From the NCBI GenBank assembly GCA_902516925.1, contig CABYAF010000004.1, positions 1 through 64,000 of the forward strand: 64,000 nt of DNA, in the 5' to 3' direction. This document shows, piece after piece, positions 41,297 through 50,406 of the stretch (positions are counted from its first letter, which is position 1; each line of letters starts with the position of its first letter). Position numbers and translations under genes: made by a program. Source of the DNA: an uncultured Bacteroidota bacterium. GTDB taxonomy: Bacteria > Bacteroidota > Bacteroidia > Flavobacteriales > Flavobacteriaceae. The notes under the pieces were generated by a model. The model searched no databases. It was not told where the DNA came from and saw only the letters and a list, made by a program, of their open reading frames with translations.

Positions 41297-42220
41297 TTAG
41301 TCAGGCTTGTTGTCAGAGCTAATAGTTTCACTAGGACCAGTAGCAGGGACATTCATACTCATACCTTCCTCAATTAGTTGAGTAAATTGATCAAGCTTAG
41401 GAAGTACAATTATCCTTGTTCTTCTATTAACCGCTCTTGTAACTGAAGAATCATTATCAGCTATAGGCATATAGAAACTTCTTCCAGCAGCTACTAATTT
41501 AGCAGGATCTACACCATAACTATTTTGAAGAATTCTTACAACAGATGTTGCTCTCTTAACAGATAAATCCCAATTGTCAACCACACCTGGAATAGTCTCA
41601 GCAGCTTTTTCTTGATCTATTGGCATGTTGTCAGTATGACCTTCTACCATAAATTCAAGATCTGGTTTGTCACTTATTACTTTAGCAATTTTTTCTAAGA
41701 CACCTCTTGCTCTTGTTGTTACAGTAAAACTTCCACTGTTAAAAAGTAATTTATCAGAAATAGATACATAAACAACACCTTTTTCTACGTTAATCTCTAT
41801 ATCATCATCACTAAGAGTTCCTAAAGAGCTCTTAAAACTTTGAACAAGTGCTAAAGTGACTGAATCTCTTTTTGTAACTGCATCTTGCATTCTAGTTATG
41901 ATAAGATCTTTTTCTTTTATACTTTCAAGAGACCTCTCAAGATTTTCAGCTCCTTTTTGTGTTAGAGTTGTTAGATTTCCAATGTTATCAATTAAATCTT
42001 GGTTGTTGGCTCTTAAAAATTTATTTTGCTCAGATAAAGCAGCTAATCTTTCTGAAGTAGCAGATAGTTGAGTCTCTGTAGCTCCAAGTTTAGCAGTTGC
42101 GCTATCTAATAGTTCCTTTGTATTTTGTTGTAAACTTTCTAAATCTGAGTATTTCTTTTGAGAAACACAAGAAGATAAAAGTAAACCTACAAAACCTACG
42201 ATTATTATATTCTTTTTCAT
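41297..42220 (-). CDS. OmpA family lipoprotein with coiled-coil
   Basis: Lipobox LLSSCVSQ; coiled coil; LLFNSGSFTVTTRARGVLEKIAKVI...FMVEGHTDNMPI...RAVNRRTRIIVLP. Confidence 0.92.
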   Translation of the reverse strand: MKKNIIIVGFVGLLLSSCVSQKKYSDLESLQQNTKELLDSATAKLGATETQLSATSERLAALSEQNKFLRANNQDLIDNIGNLTTLTQKGAENLERSLESIKEKDLIITRMQDAVTKRDSVTLALVQSFKSSLGTLSDDDIEINVEKGVVYVSISDKLLFNSGSFTVTTRARGVLEKIAKVISDKPDLEFMVEGHTDNMPIDQEKAAETIPGVVDNWDLSVKRATSVVRILQNSYGVDPAKLVAAGRSFYMPIADNDSSVTRAVNRRTRIIVLPKLDQFTQLIEEGMSMNVPATGPSETISSDNKPD

Positions 42221-42222
42221 GT

Positions 42223-42256
42223 CAAAAATATTGGTTATTAATTAGTCAGTTACAAA
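42223..42256 (-). promoter_or_regulatory. Putative promoter TTTG-N22-TATTTTTG for the ompA-like gene
   Basis: Minus-strand TTTG 42256-42253, TATTTTTG 42230-42223; 2 nt before ATG 42220. Confidence 0.45.
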
Positions 42257-42284
42257 CTTAATATTTTTAAACTAAAATATTGCA

Positions 42285-43268
42285 CTACAAATGAAAGAAT
42301 TTTTTCTTACCAAGTATGAAATAGTTATATACTATGCTATTGATTTTGAAATAATTAGCCTTATTTATGTAGTTATTTCTATTACTTAAAAGCTTTTTTA
42401 CATTAATATAGTAGTCTAAATGCGCCTTATAAATAGACAGGAAATTAGATGCTTCTCCACGAATAAGAAATCTAAATGATGAGATAATATCCATAATTAA
42501 CCTAATAATTAAGGTGCTAACAAGACTTTTTAATGGAAGATTCTTAGTAAGCATGAATAATGAATTCCTATAGTTTAGATAGGTTTTATTTGAATTTATT
42601 TTAATTGTTGCTGCTCCTTCATGATAGACCTTAGAGGATGAGATATAGTAAACACTATAACCATGGTTAAATGCTCTCCAACAAAAATCAATTTCTTCCA
42701 TATGCGCAAAAAAGGTTTTATCAAACCCTCCTAAATCAATAAAAATCTTTTTTGATAAAAACATACAAGCTCCTGAAGACCAAAATATTTCGTTATCATC
42801 ATATTGATTGTTATCCTTCTCAATAGTATCAAAAATTCTACCTCTACAATAAGGATATCCATATTTATCTATAAACCCTCCAGCTGCTCCAGCATATTCA
42901 AAGTAATTTGCATTATTTAAATTAAGAATCTTAGGTTGGATTATTGAATCAGGATAATTATTTAGTCTCTCTTTAATCGGTTCAAGCCAATCTTCTGTAA
43001 CCTCTACATCGTTGTTTATTATACATATATAATCTTCTTTAATTTCTTGAATGCCAATATTATATCCTTCAGCAAAACCATAATTTTTATTTAAGCTTAT
43101 TATCTTAACATTATTATGATTTTCTTTTATGTATTTCAGTGATTCATCTTTAGAATTGTTATCTATTACATAAATATTTTGATCTGGAGAATTATCAACT
43201 ATTTTTTTAAGATACTTTTTTAAAAGTTCTAGTCCATTCCAGTTTATCACAACTATTGCAATTCTCAT
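42285..43268 (-). CDS. Glycosyltransferase family 2
   Basis: IAIVVINWNGLELLKKYLKKI, IYVIDNNSKDES, NYGFAEGYNIGI, CIINNDVEVTEDWL, FFAHMEEIDFCWRAF. Confidence 0.93.
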   Translation of the reverse strand: MRIAIVVINWNGLELLKKYLKKIVDNSPDQNIYVIDNNSKDESLKYIKENHNNVKIISLNKNYGFAEGYNIGIQEIKEDYICIINNDVEVTEDWLEPIKERLNNYPDSIIQPKILNLNNANYFEYAGAAGGFIDKYGYPYCRGRIFDTIEKDNNQYDDNEIFWSSGACMFLSKKIFIDLGGFDKTFFAHMEEIDFCWRAFNHGYSVYYISSSKVYHEGAATIKINSNKTYLNYRNSLFMLTKNLPLKSLVSTLIIRLIMDIISSFRFLIRGEASNFLSIYKAHLDYYINVKKLLSNRNNYINKANYFKINSIVYNYFILGKKKFFHL

Positions 43269-43708
43269 TTATTATAAGTAGTTAAATCTTCTATTTGATT
43301 ATATGTTTTCTCAATCTCATTATAGATAAAATAAAAATGGCTTATTCCATTGGTAACAATAATATTTTTACTTTTTAATTCTAAATTATACCTCATTACT
43401 TGATTAAAATGATCTTGATTTATTTTTATTTCATGAGACTTGCATTCTACTAATATATCAACATCTCCTGAAGAGTCATAAACAACAATATCATATCTTT
43501 TCAAAACCTTATTAATATAGAATACTTTCTCGCAATTAATAAGAGATTTAGGGTAGTTTTTATACAAAATAAATTTTATAAAGTTTTGTCTTACCCATTC
43601 CTCTGGTGTCAAAATAATCCACTTTTTTCTTATTTCATCAAAAATGATATTATTCTTATTTTCTTTTTTAATTTTAAACTCGAATAAAGGTAGATTTAAC
43701 TTTCTCAC
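43265..43708 (-). CDS. Standalone HsdR N-terminal-like (PD-(D/E)XK nuclease) domain protein
   Basis: IRKKWIILTPEEWVRQNFIKFIL...KRYDIVVYDSSGDVDILVECKSHEIKINQDHFNQVMRYN...IIVTNGISHFYF; D...ECK nuclease motif. Confidence 0.85.
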   Translation of the reverse strand: MRKLNLPLFEFKIKKENKNNIIFDEIRKKWIILTPEEWVRQNFIKFILYKNYPKSLINCEKVFYINKVLKRYDIVVYDSSGDVDILVECKSHEIKINQDHFNQVMRYNLELKSKNIIVTNGISHFYFIYNEIEKTYNQIEDLTTYNK

Positions 43709-43717
43709 ACTATAAAT

Positions 43718-44725
43718 ATGTCAGAATATAATAAATTAATTAATGATATAAATAATAGAATTTTTTTGCCCATATACTTAATCCATGGAGATGAAAATTA
43801 TTTTTCTGATCAAATCATCAAACTTCTAATACTAAATGTAATTAATGAGGATTCTGCAGACTTTGATTTAAAAAAGATTTATGGAAAAAAATCTGACGAA
43901 AATCAAGAAAGTCAGGTTATAGACTTTGTTAAAAGATTCCCTTTGAGTGGGGACTATAATTTACTAATAGTTAAGGATGCAAAAAATTTATCAGACGATT
44001 TTAAAAATATCATTTCATATTTAGATAATTTAAATCCTAAGACAATTTTAGTCCTAGCTTTCAGTGCTAATATTGATAAAAGAAAAAAAATCTATAAGTC
44101 TGCACAAAAAAATGGAGTTGTCTTTGAGTCAAAAAAAATCTATGATAATCAAGTATATAAATGGATTGAGAATCAATGCGCTCATAAGTCATTAAATCTC
44201 CATCCAAATTCAATTAAAATTATCTCTGATTTTACTGGAAATGATTTATCTCAAATAGATAATGAGTTGGAAAAATTAAAATTAAACTCAAAAAAAGGAC
44301 AAACTATAAGTCCAAATGAAGTTGAGAAAATCATTGGATTTAGTAAAGAATTTAATTTTTTTGAGCTTACTAAAGTTATTGGAAAAAATAATCTTAATAA
44401 AACAATTGAGATAGCCTCCTATATGAGTAAAAACAGTAAAAAATATCCTGTACCTCTTATTGTTGCTACTATTTACTCTTTTTTTAATAAGTTATTTATA
44501 TATCACTCAATTGAAAATAAGAAGGAAGCTTCAAAAATACTAGGAATTAACCCTTACTTTATTGATGAATACCATCAAGCTTCATCATTTTATCCAATGA
44601 AAAGAATATCCAAAATTTTTGATTATCTTTTAGAAGCAGATAAAAGGTCAAAAGGAATTGATTTTGATGCGACCAATAATGAGGCTATTTTAAATGACTT
44701 AGTCTATAAGATTTTTAACTCTTAA
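43718..44725 (+). CDS. holA: DNA polymerase III delta subunit
   Basis: PIYLIHGDENYFSDQIIKLLI, KRFPLSGDYNLLIVKDAKNL, FTGNDLSQIDNELEKL, FEFFELTKVIG-like segment. Confidence 0.92.
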   Translation: MSEYNKLINDINNRIFLPIYLIHGDENYFSDQIIKLLILNVINEDSADFDLKKIYGKKSDENQESQVIDFVKRFPLSGDYNLLIVKDAKNLSDDFKNIISYLDNLNPKTILVLAFSANIDKRKKIYKSAQKNGVVFESKKIYDNQVYKWIENQCAHKSLNLHPNSIKIISDFTGNDLSQIDNELEKLKLNSKKGQTISPNEVEKIIGFSKEFNFFELTKVIGKNNLNKTIEIASYMSKNSKKYPVPLIVATIYSFFNKLFIYHSIENKKEASKILGINPYFIDEYHQASSFYPMKRISKIFDYLLEADKRSKGIDFDATNNEAILNDLVYKIFNS

Positions 44726-44734
44726 GCAATTTTA

Positions 44735-45181
44735 ATGAATAAAATATTATTTTTCTTTTTTATTATTTTTTGTTCATGTTCTTCAATAAAAACTTTAGAA
44801 AATTATTCTCCCGATAATGATCCAAATATTTCATTTTACGGAAAATATGATTTTCCTTTAAGCATTGATGACATAGCTGACTTTAATATGACATTGTATA
44901 TAAGTAATAGAAAAGGTAATATTTTTGGAACAATGTCAATTTTTTGGTTGCAAAACCAACAAACCTTTAATGGAATTCCAGTATATAATTTGAAAATTGA
45001 TGATAATTTAATCACTTTTAATACATATGGTCCTAATCGTAATAATGAGCAGGCAGATTTTACTATCTACTTCATCGATGACTTTAAAAATTTTCAAGGT
45101 GTTCTAAATCAAGTAAAACATCCAGACCCTAGTCTTAATAATAGAAGTTATTTTATAGAGGGGACCAGGACTGATTTTTAG
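44735..45181 (+). CDS. Uncharacterised lipoprotein
   Basis: Clear lipoprotein signal MNKILFFFFIIFCSCSS; no recognisable domain. Confidence 0.75.
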   Translation: MNKILFFFFIIFCSCSSIKTLENYSPDNDPNISFYGKYDFPLSIDDIADFNMTLYISNRKGNIFGTMSIFWLQNQQTFNGIPVYNLKIDDNLITFNTYGPNRNNEQADFTIYFIDDFKNFQGVLNQVKHPDPSLNNRSYFIEGTRTDF

Positions 45182-45188
45182 CTTCAAT

Positions 45189-47588
45189 CTAGAATAATCT
45201 TTTATATTTTTCTGGGTTTGATTCTCTCATAATACCATATATTTTTTCAAAAATATCTTCAAATGAAGGCTTGCTAATATAGTCTCCATCAGACCCATAT
45301 GGTGGTCTATGATCTTTTGCAGTTAAAAGTGATGGCTCACTATCCAAATGTATATATATCTCTTGATTCTCAAGTAATTCTTGAAGAATATAAGTGGATC
45401 CACCTCCTGGCATATCTTCATCAATTATGAGGAGTCTATTAGTCTTTATTATGCTATTTGAAATTTCCTTTTTTACATCAAATGGAAGTAGGCTTTGGAC
45501 ATCTATAACTTCACAACTTATTCCATATTTTTCAATTTCTTTAGCAACATTAGAAACAATATTTAAAGTAGACCCATAAGATACTAATGTTATATCTGAG
45601 CCCTCTCTAAGAAGTTCAATTTCTCCAATTGGAGTCTTAAATTCACCATAATTAATTGGTAGCTTCTCCTTTACTCTGTATCCGTTTAATGGTTCAATGA
45701 CAATAGCGGGTTGATCAATATCTAAGAGTGAATTATAAAAACCAGCAGCTTTTGTCATATTCCTGGGAGTAAGAATAAAAACACCTCTTAAAAAACTTAT
45801 CATTCCACCCAGGGGTGATCCTGAATGCCAAATACCTTCAAGCCTATGTCCTCTTGTTCTAACAATTAATGGGGCTTTTTGACCTCCGTGAGTTCTGTAA
45901 GTCAATGTTGCAAGATCATCACTAAGAATTTGAAGTGCATATAATATATAATCTAGATATTGGATCTCAGCTATAGGTCTTAAACCACGCATAGACATTC
46001 CGATTCCTTGACCTACTATAGTTGATTCTCTTATACTTGTATCAAAAACTCTATTTTCGCCATATTTCTTTTGAAGTCCCTCCAAACCTTGGTTCACATC
46101 ACCTATTTTACCTACATCTTCACCAAAAATGAAAATTTTTGAGTTTTTTTCTAAAAGCTTATCAAAGTTATCTCTAATTATTATTCTTCCGTCAACAAGA
46201 ATATTTTCATCGGAGTATAAGGGAGTAACTTTCGGAATACTATTAACAGTATCAATATTAATTGAATATAAATCTGAAGAATATTTATCTGAGAGTATAT
46301 TCATGTATTTATTTTTCCAATTATTAAGACTTTCTCTGTCATTGGAGTCACCAGCATCTAAATGATAAATTAGTCTTCTACATATCTTAATTAATTCTGA
46401 AAAATTAGAATCGTCTAAACCAGAGAACATTTCACTAATTTCTTCAGGACTAATTGATTTTTCAAGGTTATTAATTGTTTGAACTAAATCTGTTTTTGAA
46501 TCTTTTATGGGTCTTTGATAATGATCCCAAGCTAATTTTTTTTCATCCTTAACATAACTAGATATCTCATCCTTAATACTTTGCATCTTTTTCTTTGTAC
46601 AAAGTTTATTCTTTAGTATCCAATCCTCAAACTTTTTATTACAATCGTTTTCAGCTTCCCATTTAAGTCTATCCTCGCTTTTATATCTCTCGTGAGACCC
46701 AGAAGTTGAGTGTCCAAGTGGTTGTGTTAGTTCAGTTACGTGAACTATAACAGGAATATGATGTTGCCTTGCTATTTTATCAGCATATGAATATGTTTTC
46801 ATTAATGATTGATAGTCCCATCCTTTAACTTCAAGTATTTCTATTCCAGATGAATCAGATGAAATTTTAAAACCGGCAAGCGCTTTTGATATGCTTTCTT
46901 TGGTTGTGTGATCTTTGTTGTGAACGGATATTCCATATTCATCATCCCATACACTTATAATTGTAGGAATTTGTAATACTCCACAAGCATTTATCGCTTC
47001 AAAAAATATTCCTTGACTTGTACTTGCGTTTCCAATTGTTCCCCAAACGACTTCATTCCCATTTTTAGAGAATTTTTCAGAGTCAATTATTTTATTACTT
47101 CTGTAAATTTTCGATGCTAAACCAAGACCAACAAGTCTTGACATTTGACTCGCCGTTGGAGAAATATCTGATATATGATTTTTCTGTGATGTTTGGTCTA
47201 TCCAATTATTGTTTTCATCAACTGTATTTGTTAGAAAATGACCAGCCATTTGTCTACCCCCTGACATTTTTTCATAAACTTTATCAGGGTGTCCATATAC
47301 TGCAGAAAAAATTTCTCTTGCAGAGAGTAAATTTTGTGACATTAATAAGGTTTGATCACGGTAGTAGCCTGATCTGTAGTCACCATCTTTAAAGAAATGA
47401 CTCATTACTACTTGTGGTAACTCTTTTCCATCACCAAAAATTCCAAACTTTCCTTTTCCTAATAAAACCTCACGTCTGCCTTGAACACTTGTTTCACGAC
47501 TTAAGGATACAGTTCTGAAGTCATTAATAACTTTTTCCTTAAATTTTTTTAAGCTAATCTCCTCTTTTATAGAACTAGATATACTCAT
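45189..47588 (-). CDS. 2-oxo acid dehydrogenase E1, alpha-beta fusion (branched-chain/2-oxoisovalerate-like)
   Basis: YYRDQTLLMSQ, GTIGNASTSQGIFFEAIN, then FIFGEDVGKIGDVNQGLEGLQKKYGENRVFDTSIRESTIVGQGIGMSMRGLRPIAEIQ; whole alpha and beta parts in one ORF. Confidence 0.9.
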   Translation of the reverse strand: MSISSSIKEEISLKKFKEKVINDFRTVSLSRETSVQGRREVLLGKGKFGIFGDGKELPQVVMSHFFKDGDYRSGYYRDQTLLMSQNLLSAREIFSAVYGHPDKVYEKMSGGRQMAGHFLTNTVDENNNWIDQTSQKNHISDISPTASQMSRLVGLGLASKIYRSNKIIDSEKFSKNGNEVVWGTIGNASTSQGIFFEAINACGVLQIPTIISVWDDEYGISVHNKDHTTKESISKALAGFKISSDSSGIEILEVKGWDYQSLMKTYSYADKIARQHHIPVIVHVTELTQPLGHSTSGSHERYKSEDRLKWEAENDCNKKFEDWILKNKLCTKKKMQSIKDEISSYVKDEKKLAWDHYQRPIKDSKTDLVQTINNLEKSISPEEISEMFSGLDDSNFSELIKICRRLIYHLDAGDSNDRESLNNWKNKYMNILSDKYSSDLYSINIDTVNSIPKVTPLYSDENILVDGRIIIRDNFDKLLEKNSKIFIFGEDVGKIGDVNQGLEGLQKKYGENRVFDTSIRESTIVGQGIGMSMRGLRPIAEIQYLDYILYALQILSDDLATLTYRTHGGQKAPLIVRTRGHRLEGIWHSGSPLGGMISFLRGVFILTPRNMTKAAGFYNSLLDIDQPAIVIEPLNGYRVKEKLPINYGEFKTPIGEIELLREGSDITLVSYGSTLNIVSNVAKEIEKYGISCEVIDVQSLLPFDVKKEISNSIIKTNRLLIIDEDMPGGGSTYILQELLENQEIYIHLDSEPSLLTAKDHRPPYGSDGDYISKPSFEDIFEKIYGIMRESNPEKYKRLF

Positions 47589-47596
47589 AGGGATTG

Positions 47597-47604
47597 CAAA
47601 CTTA
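47597..47604 (-). promoter_or_regulatory. Putative -7 box (TAAGTTTG) for the E1 gene
   Basis: Exact TAnnTTTG on minus strand 8 nt before ATG 47588. Confidence 0.4.
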
Positions 47605-47625
47605 CAAATAATTATATGAATTACT

Positions 47626-50406
47626 CTAGAGCCATCTTCTTGAGAAAAGCTTTCCTAACGATTCTAAATTATATGAGACTATAAAACGTATTTTGTTGTA
47701 ATACCTGAAATCATTAAGCTCAAATCCATTAGATGAACTAACTGGAAAGTATAATTCAAAAAAGTCAGGAAGTAAATTTAGTCTTAATCCAGTGCCATAG
47801 AAATATCTTGAATCTGAATCTTTGTTTTTAAGCATACCTAAATCAAGATACCCTTCAACCCATTTCCATATTCCAATATTTAAGTTGGAAGTCAGCATAA
47901 AATTATTTGTAGTCGGATCATCAAAAAATGATTTAAACCCACCACCAGCCATTATAAATTGCTGACTAAGTAAACCAGTTCTCTCAGATCTACCTAGATA
48001 ATTGTCTAAAAAAAGATAACCTCCAGACCTACCTAGATTATATTTGAAATTATTAAACTGATCATCATTCCAAAAAAACTTTCCTAAATATATTCTTGCT
48101 TGAAATTGTCTATTACTATTGAATAGTTTTCTGTAATCAAATATCAAATTTATTTTACCAAAATTATTAGAAAATTCTGTATTAACGGAGGTCTTTAAAT
48201 ACTTGATGATACCAATATCTGAATAATAGTAGCCTATATTAAATATCGAATATTTGTCTAAACTATTTTTATTTTCAATATTATTCTCTTTATCAACGCT
48301 AAACATTGATAAAGAAATAGATTTTCTAATCTTAGATCTCAAATTCTTATTATCTCTGAAATTTATTTGAATAGATGGTGAAAAAACTTGATATCTAAGG
48401 TTTTCATTATAATGATTTGTGTTATAGTAAAGATTGAAAAGTGTTGAATAATTATTTTTAATTTCATTATTGATTTGATATCTTAAATTCATTGATCCAA
48501 CTAAAGTCTCTTCTTTAGATGCATATTGTGTGAAAATTTCAAAGCTAAGTGGTCGATTTTTTATCCCTCTATTTATTAGATTTATACCAGGAGATACACC
48601 ATCATATAGATTATATGTAACCTCAGGTCTGTAATATATAGTTCTAAACTTAGGGTTTTCTAGATCCCCAACAAATTTTAATTTTAATGGCTTTAAATTA
48701 GATCTTGACTTTCCATATACCCAGTTATTACTTCTGTTAAATTCAGGTAATTTTATAATTGGGTTTACTGCTACATAATCAAAATCAATTTTTGGAAGTT
48801 CAATTTTACCAGTTTTATTAAATATTTTTGAATATATAATTGAGTCATTTTTAAGAAGTCCAACTGAGTAGGGGAGTTCAATGTCATTTTTTTCATATAC
48901 TGAAAAGCTTTCTGCACCTGTTTTCTTAATTTTTAAGTCAATTGTTTGCCTGTTTCCTATATAGTCATCTACAAACCATCTTAAATCATTTTTAGGATAA
49001 TTAATAAATAGATTATTTAACTCATTTCGTGAATTAATGACACTTACATTTTTAATTAATTTCTTAAACTCAATATCTCCAAGTATACTCTCTATATATA
49101 TTAAACCAATTCCTGAGTGGTATGGCGAGGCAACCTCTTCGTTTATCCTAGTTAAAGATTCACTTGATTGATCGTCTAATTGGTGAAGATTAAGTCTTTG
49201 TACATATTCAGAATAGTTTAGGAATAAATCATTAAAGTTAATTTTTGATATCTCATAGTTCTTAATCAGTCCAAATCTGGATAGTCTACCTAAAAATTTA
49301 ACTTCGGGGTAATATTCACCTATATATTTATTAATTAAGAATATTTCAAGGCCATTATATAACCAGTGAGAATCTCTTTTATTTAAGTTTATTTTAAGAT
49401 TTAAATAGTTTTTGACAAATGATTTTAGAAAAATTATTTCCTCTAAAAATTGATCCGAAAATGGACTTATAAAACTTGGAAGTTGATTTAGTCCATAAAA
49501 TGGGTTTGATTCATAATCTGATTTAGGTATTAAGAGTTTAAACTTATCTGTATCGTCAAAATAATTTGTTACAAACTCACTTACTCTATTAAATTTAATT
49601 TCTGCCTCTAAAGGATCAGATGTTTTAAATATATCTGTTTCAATTTCAATATCCTCATTTTGTATAGATCTAAAGTCATCCTCAATAACTAAGTTTAATC
49701 TAACATTATTAATTCCAGATCCATATAGTTCAACTGTCTTAATTTGGTTTGTTTCACTTATCTCACCTTTATTTAGATTGGAATTTAAATTATAATTGCC
49801 TTTATAAGAGAAATTTAAATTATAGGTTGACTGTCTTAATGACTGATCATCAAGATTTAAATTGCTTTGATTAAGCCATTCGTCCTGATATATATTTGAA
49901 AACACAATTATCCAATTCTTTAAATAAAAGTTCTTATCGTCATATCCAAAACCTGTGAATTTTGAGTCTGGAAGCTTAATAGTATATTTTAACTCTATAG
50001 ATATAGACTCATTTATTTTTATTGGTTCTTCTAATTCAATCCTTATTAAATCTGACTGACCTTGATATCTGCTCCATGACAAAATATTATCTGATTTTAA
50101 CTCATTTATTACTGTAAATCCTCTTTGTCTTTTCTTAGCAAAAGTAAAGCTTCTCGAGTATTCATCAGAAATTCTCTTGGCAAGCTTTGTTTCGTTGTTG
50201 ATATATGAATTTGACCAATCCTCTAGAAATATTTCGTCTAATTTGGTTTTAGAAGTATTTTTAAATTTCATTATTTGACTAACCTCAATAGTCTTTTCAT
50301 CAATATTTAGACTAGCATTAACATTGTAAGAATTAATATCTTGACTTTTTAGCAGTGGAGAGATTATTAAAGCCCCAATTGTTAAAATATTTAATAAAAA
50401 TCTCAT
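47626..50406 (-). CDS. M1-aminopeptidase-like protein (no HEXXH seen) with C-terminal outer-membrane beta-barrel-like region
   Basis: Signal peptide; N-terminal beta domain; HWLYNGLEIFLINKYIGEYYPEVKFLG resembles the M1 WxxEG(xA)xY helix; long C-terminal alternating-strand region ending LGKLFSRRWL. Confidence 0.7.
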   Translation of the reverse strand: MRFLLNILTIGALIISPLLKSQDINSYNVNASLNIDEKTIEVSQIMKFKNTSKTKLDEIFLEDWSNSYINNETKLAKRISDEYSRSFTFAKKRQRGFTVINELKSDNILSWSRYQGQSDLIRIELEEPIKINESISIELKYTIKLPDSKFTGFGYDDKNFYLKNWIIVFSNIYQDEWLNQSNLNLDDQSLRQSTYNLNFSYKGNYNLNSNLNKGEISETNQIKTVELYGSGINNVRLNLVIEDDFRSIQNEDIEIETDIFKTSDPLEAEIKFNRVSEFVTNYFDDTDKFKLLIPKSDYESNPFYGLNQLPSFISPFSDQFLEEIIFLKSFVKNYLNLKINLNKRDSHWLYNGLEIFLINKYIGEYYPEVKFLGRLSRFGLIKNYEISKINFNDLFLNYSEYVQRLNLHQLDDQSSESLTRINEEVASPYHSGIGLIYIESILGDIEFKKLIKNVSVINSRNELNNLFINYPKNDLRWFVDDYIGNRQTIDLKIKKTGAESFSVYEKNDIELPYSVGLLKNDSIIYSKIFNKTGKIELPKIDFDYVAVNPIIKLPEFNRSNNWVYGKSRSNLKPLKLKFVGDLENPKFRTIYYRPEVTYNLYDGVSPGINLINRGIKNRPLSFEIFTQYASKEETLVGSMNLRYQINNEIKNNYSTLFNLYYNTNHYNENLRYQVFSPSIQINFRDNKNLRSKIRKSISLSMFSVDKENNIENKNSLDKYSIFNIGYYYSDIGIIKYLKTSVNTEFSNNFGKINLIFDYRKLFNSNRQFQARIYLGKFFWNDDQFNNFKYNLGRSGGYLFLDNYLGRSERTGLLSQQFIMAGGGFKSFFDDPTTNNFMLTSNLNIGIWKWVEGYLDLGMLKNKDSDSRYFYGTGLRLNLLPDFFELYFPVSSSNGFELNDFRYYNKIRFIVSYNLESLGKLFSRRWL

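Noticed and set aside
43265-43708. Possible restriction-modification or defence island
   Set aside because: Only a lone HsdR-N-like domain is present; no methyltransferase, specificity subunit, helicase or mobile element nearby.
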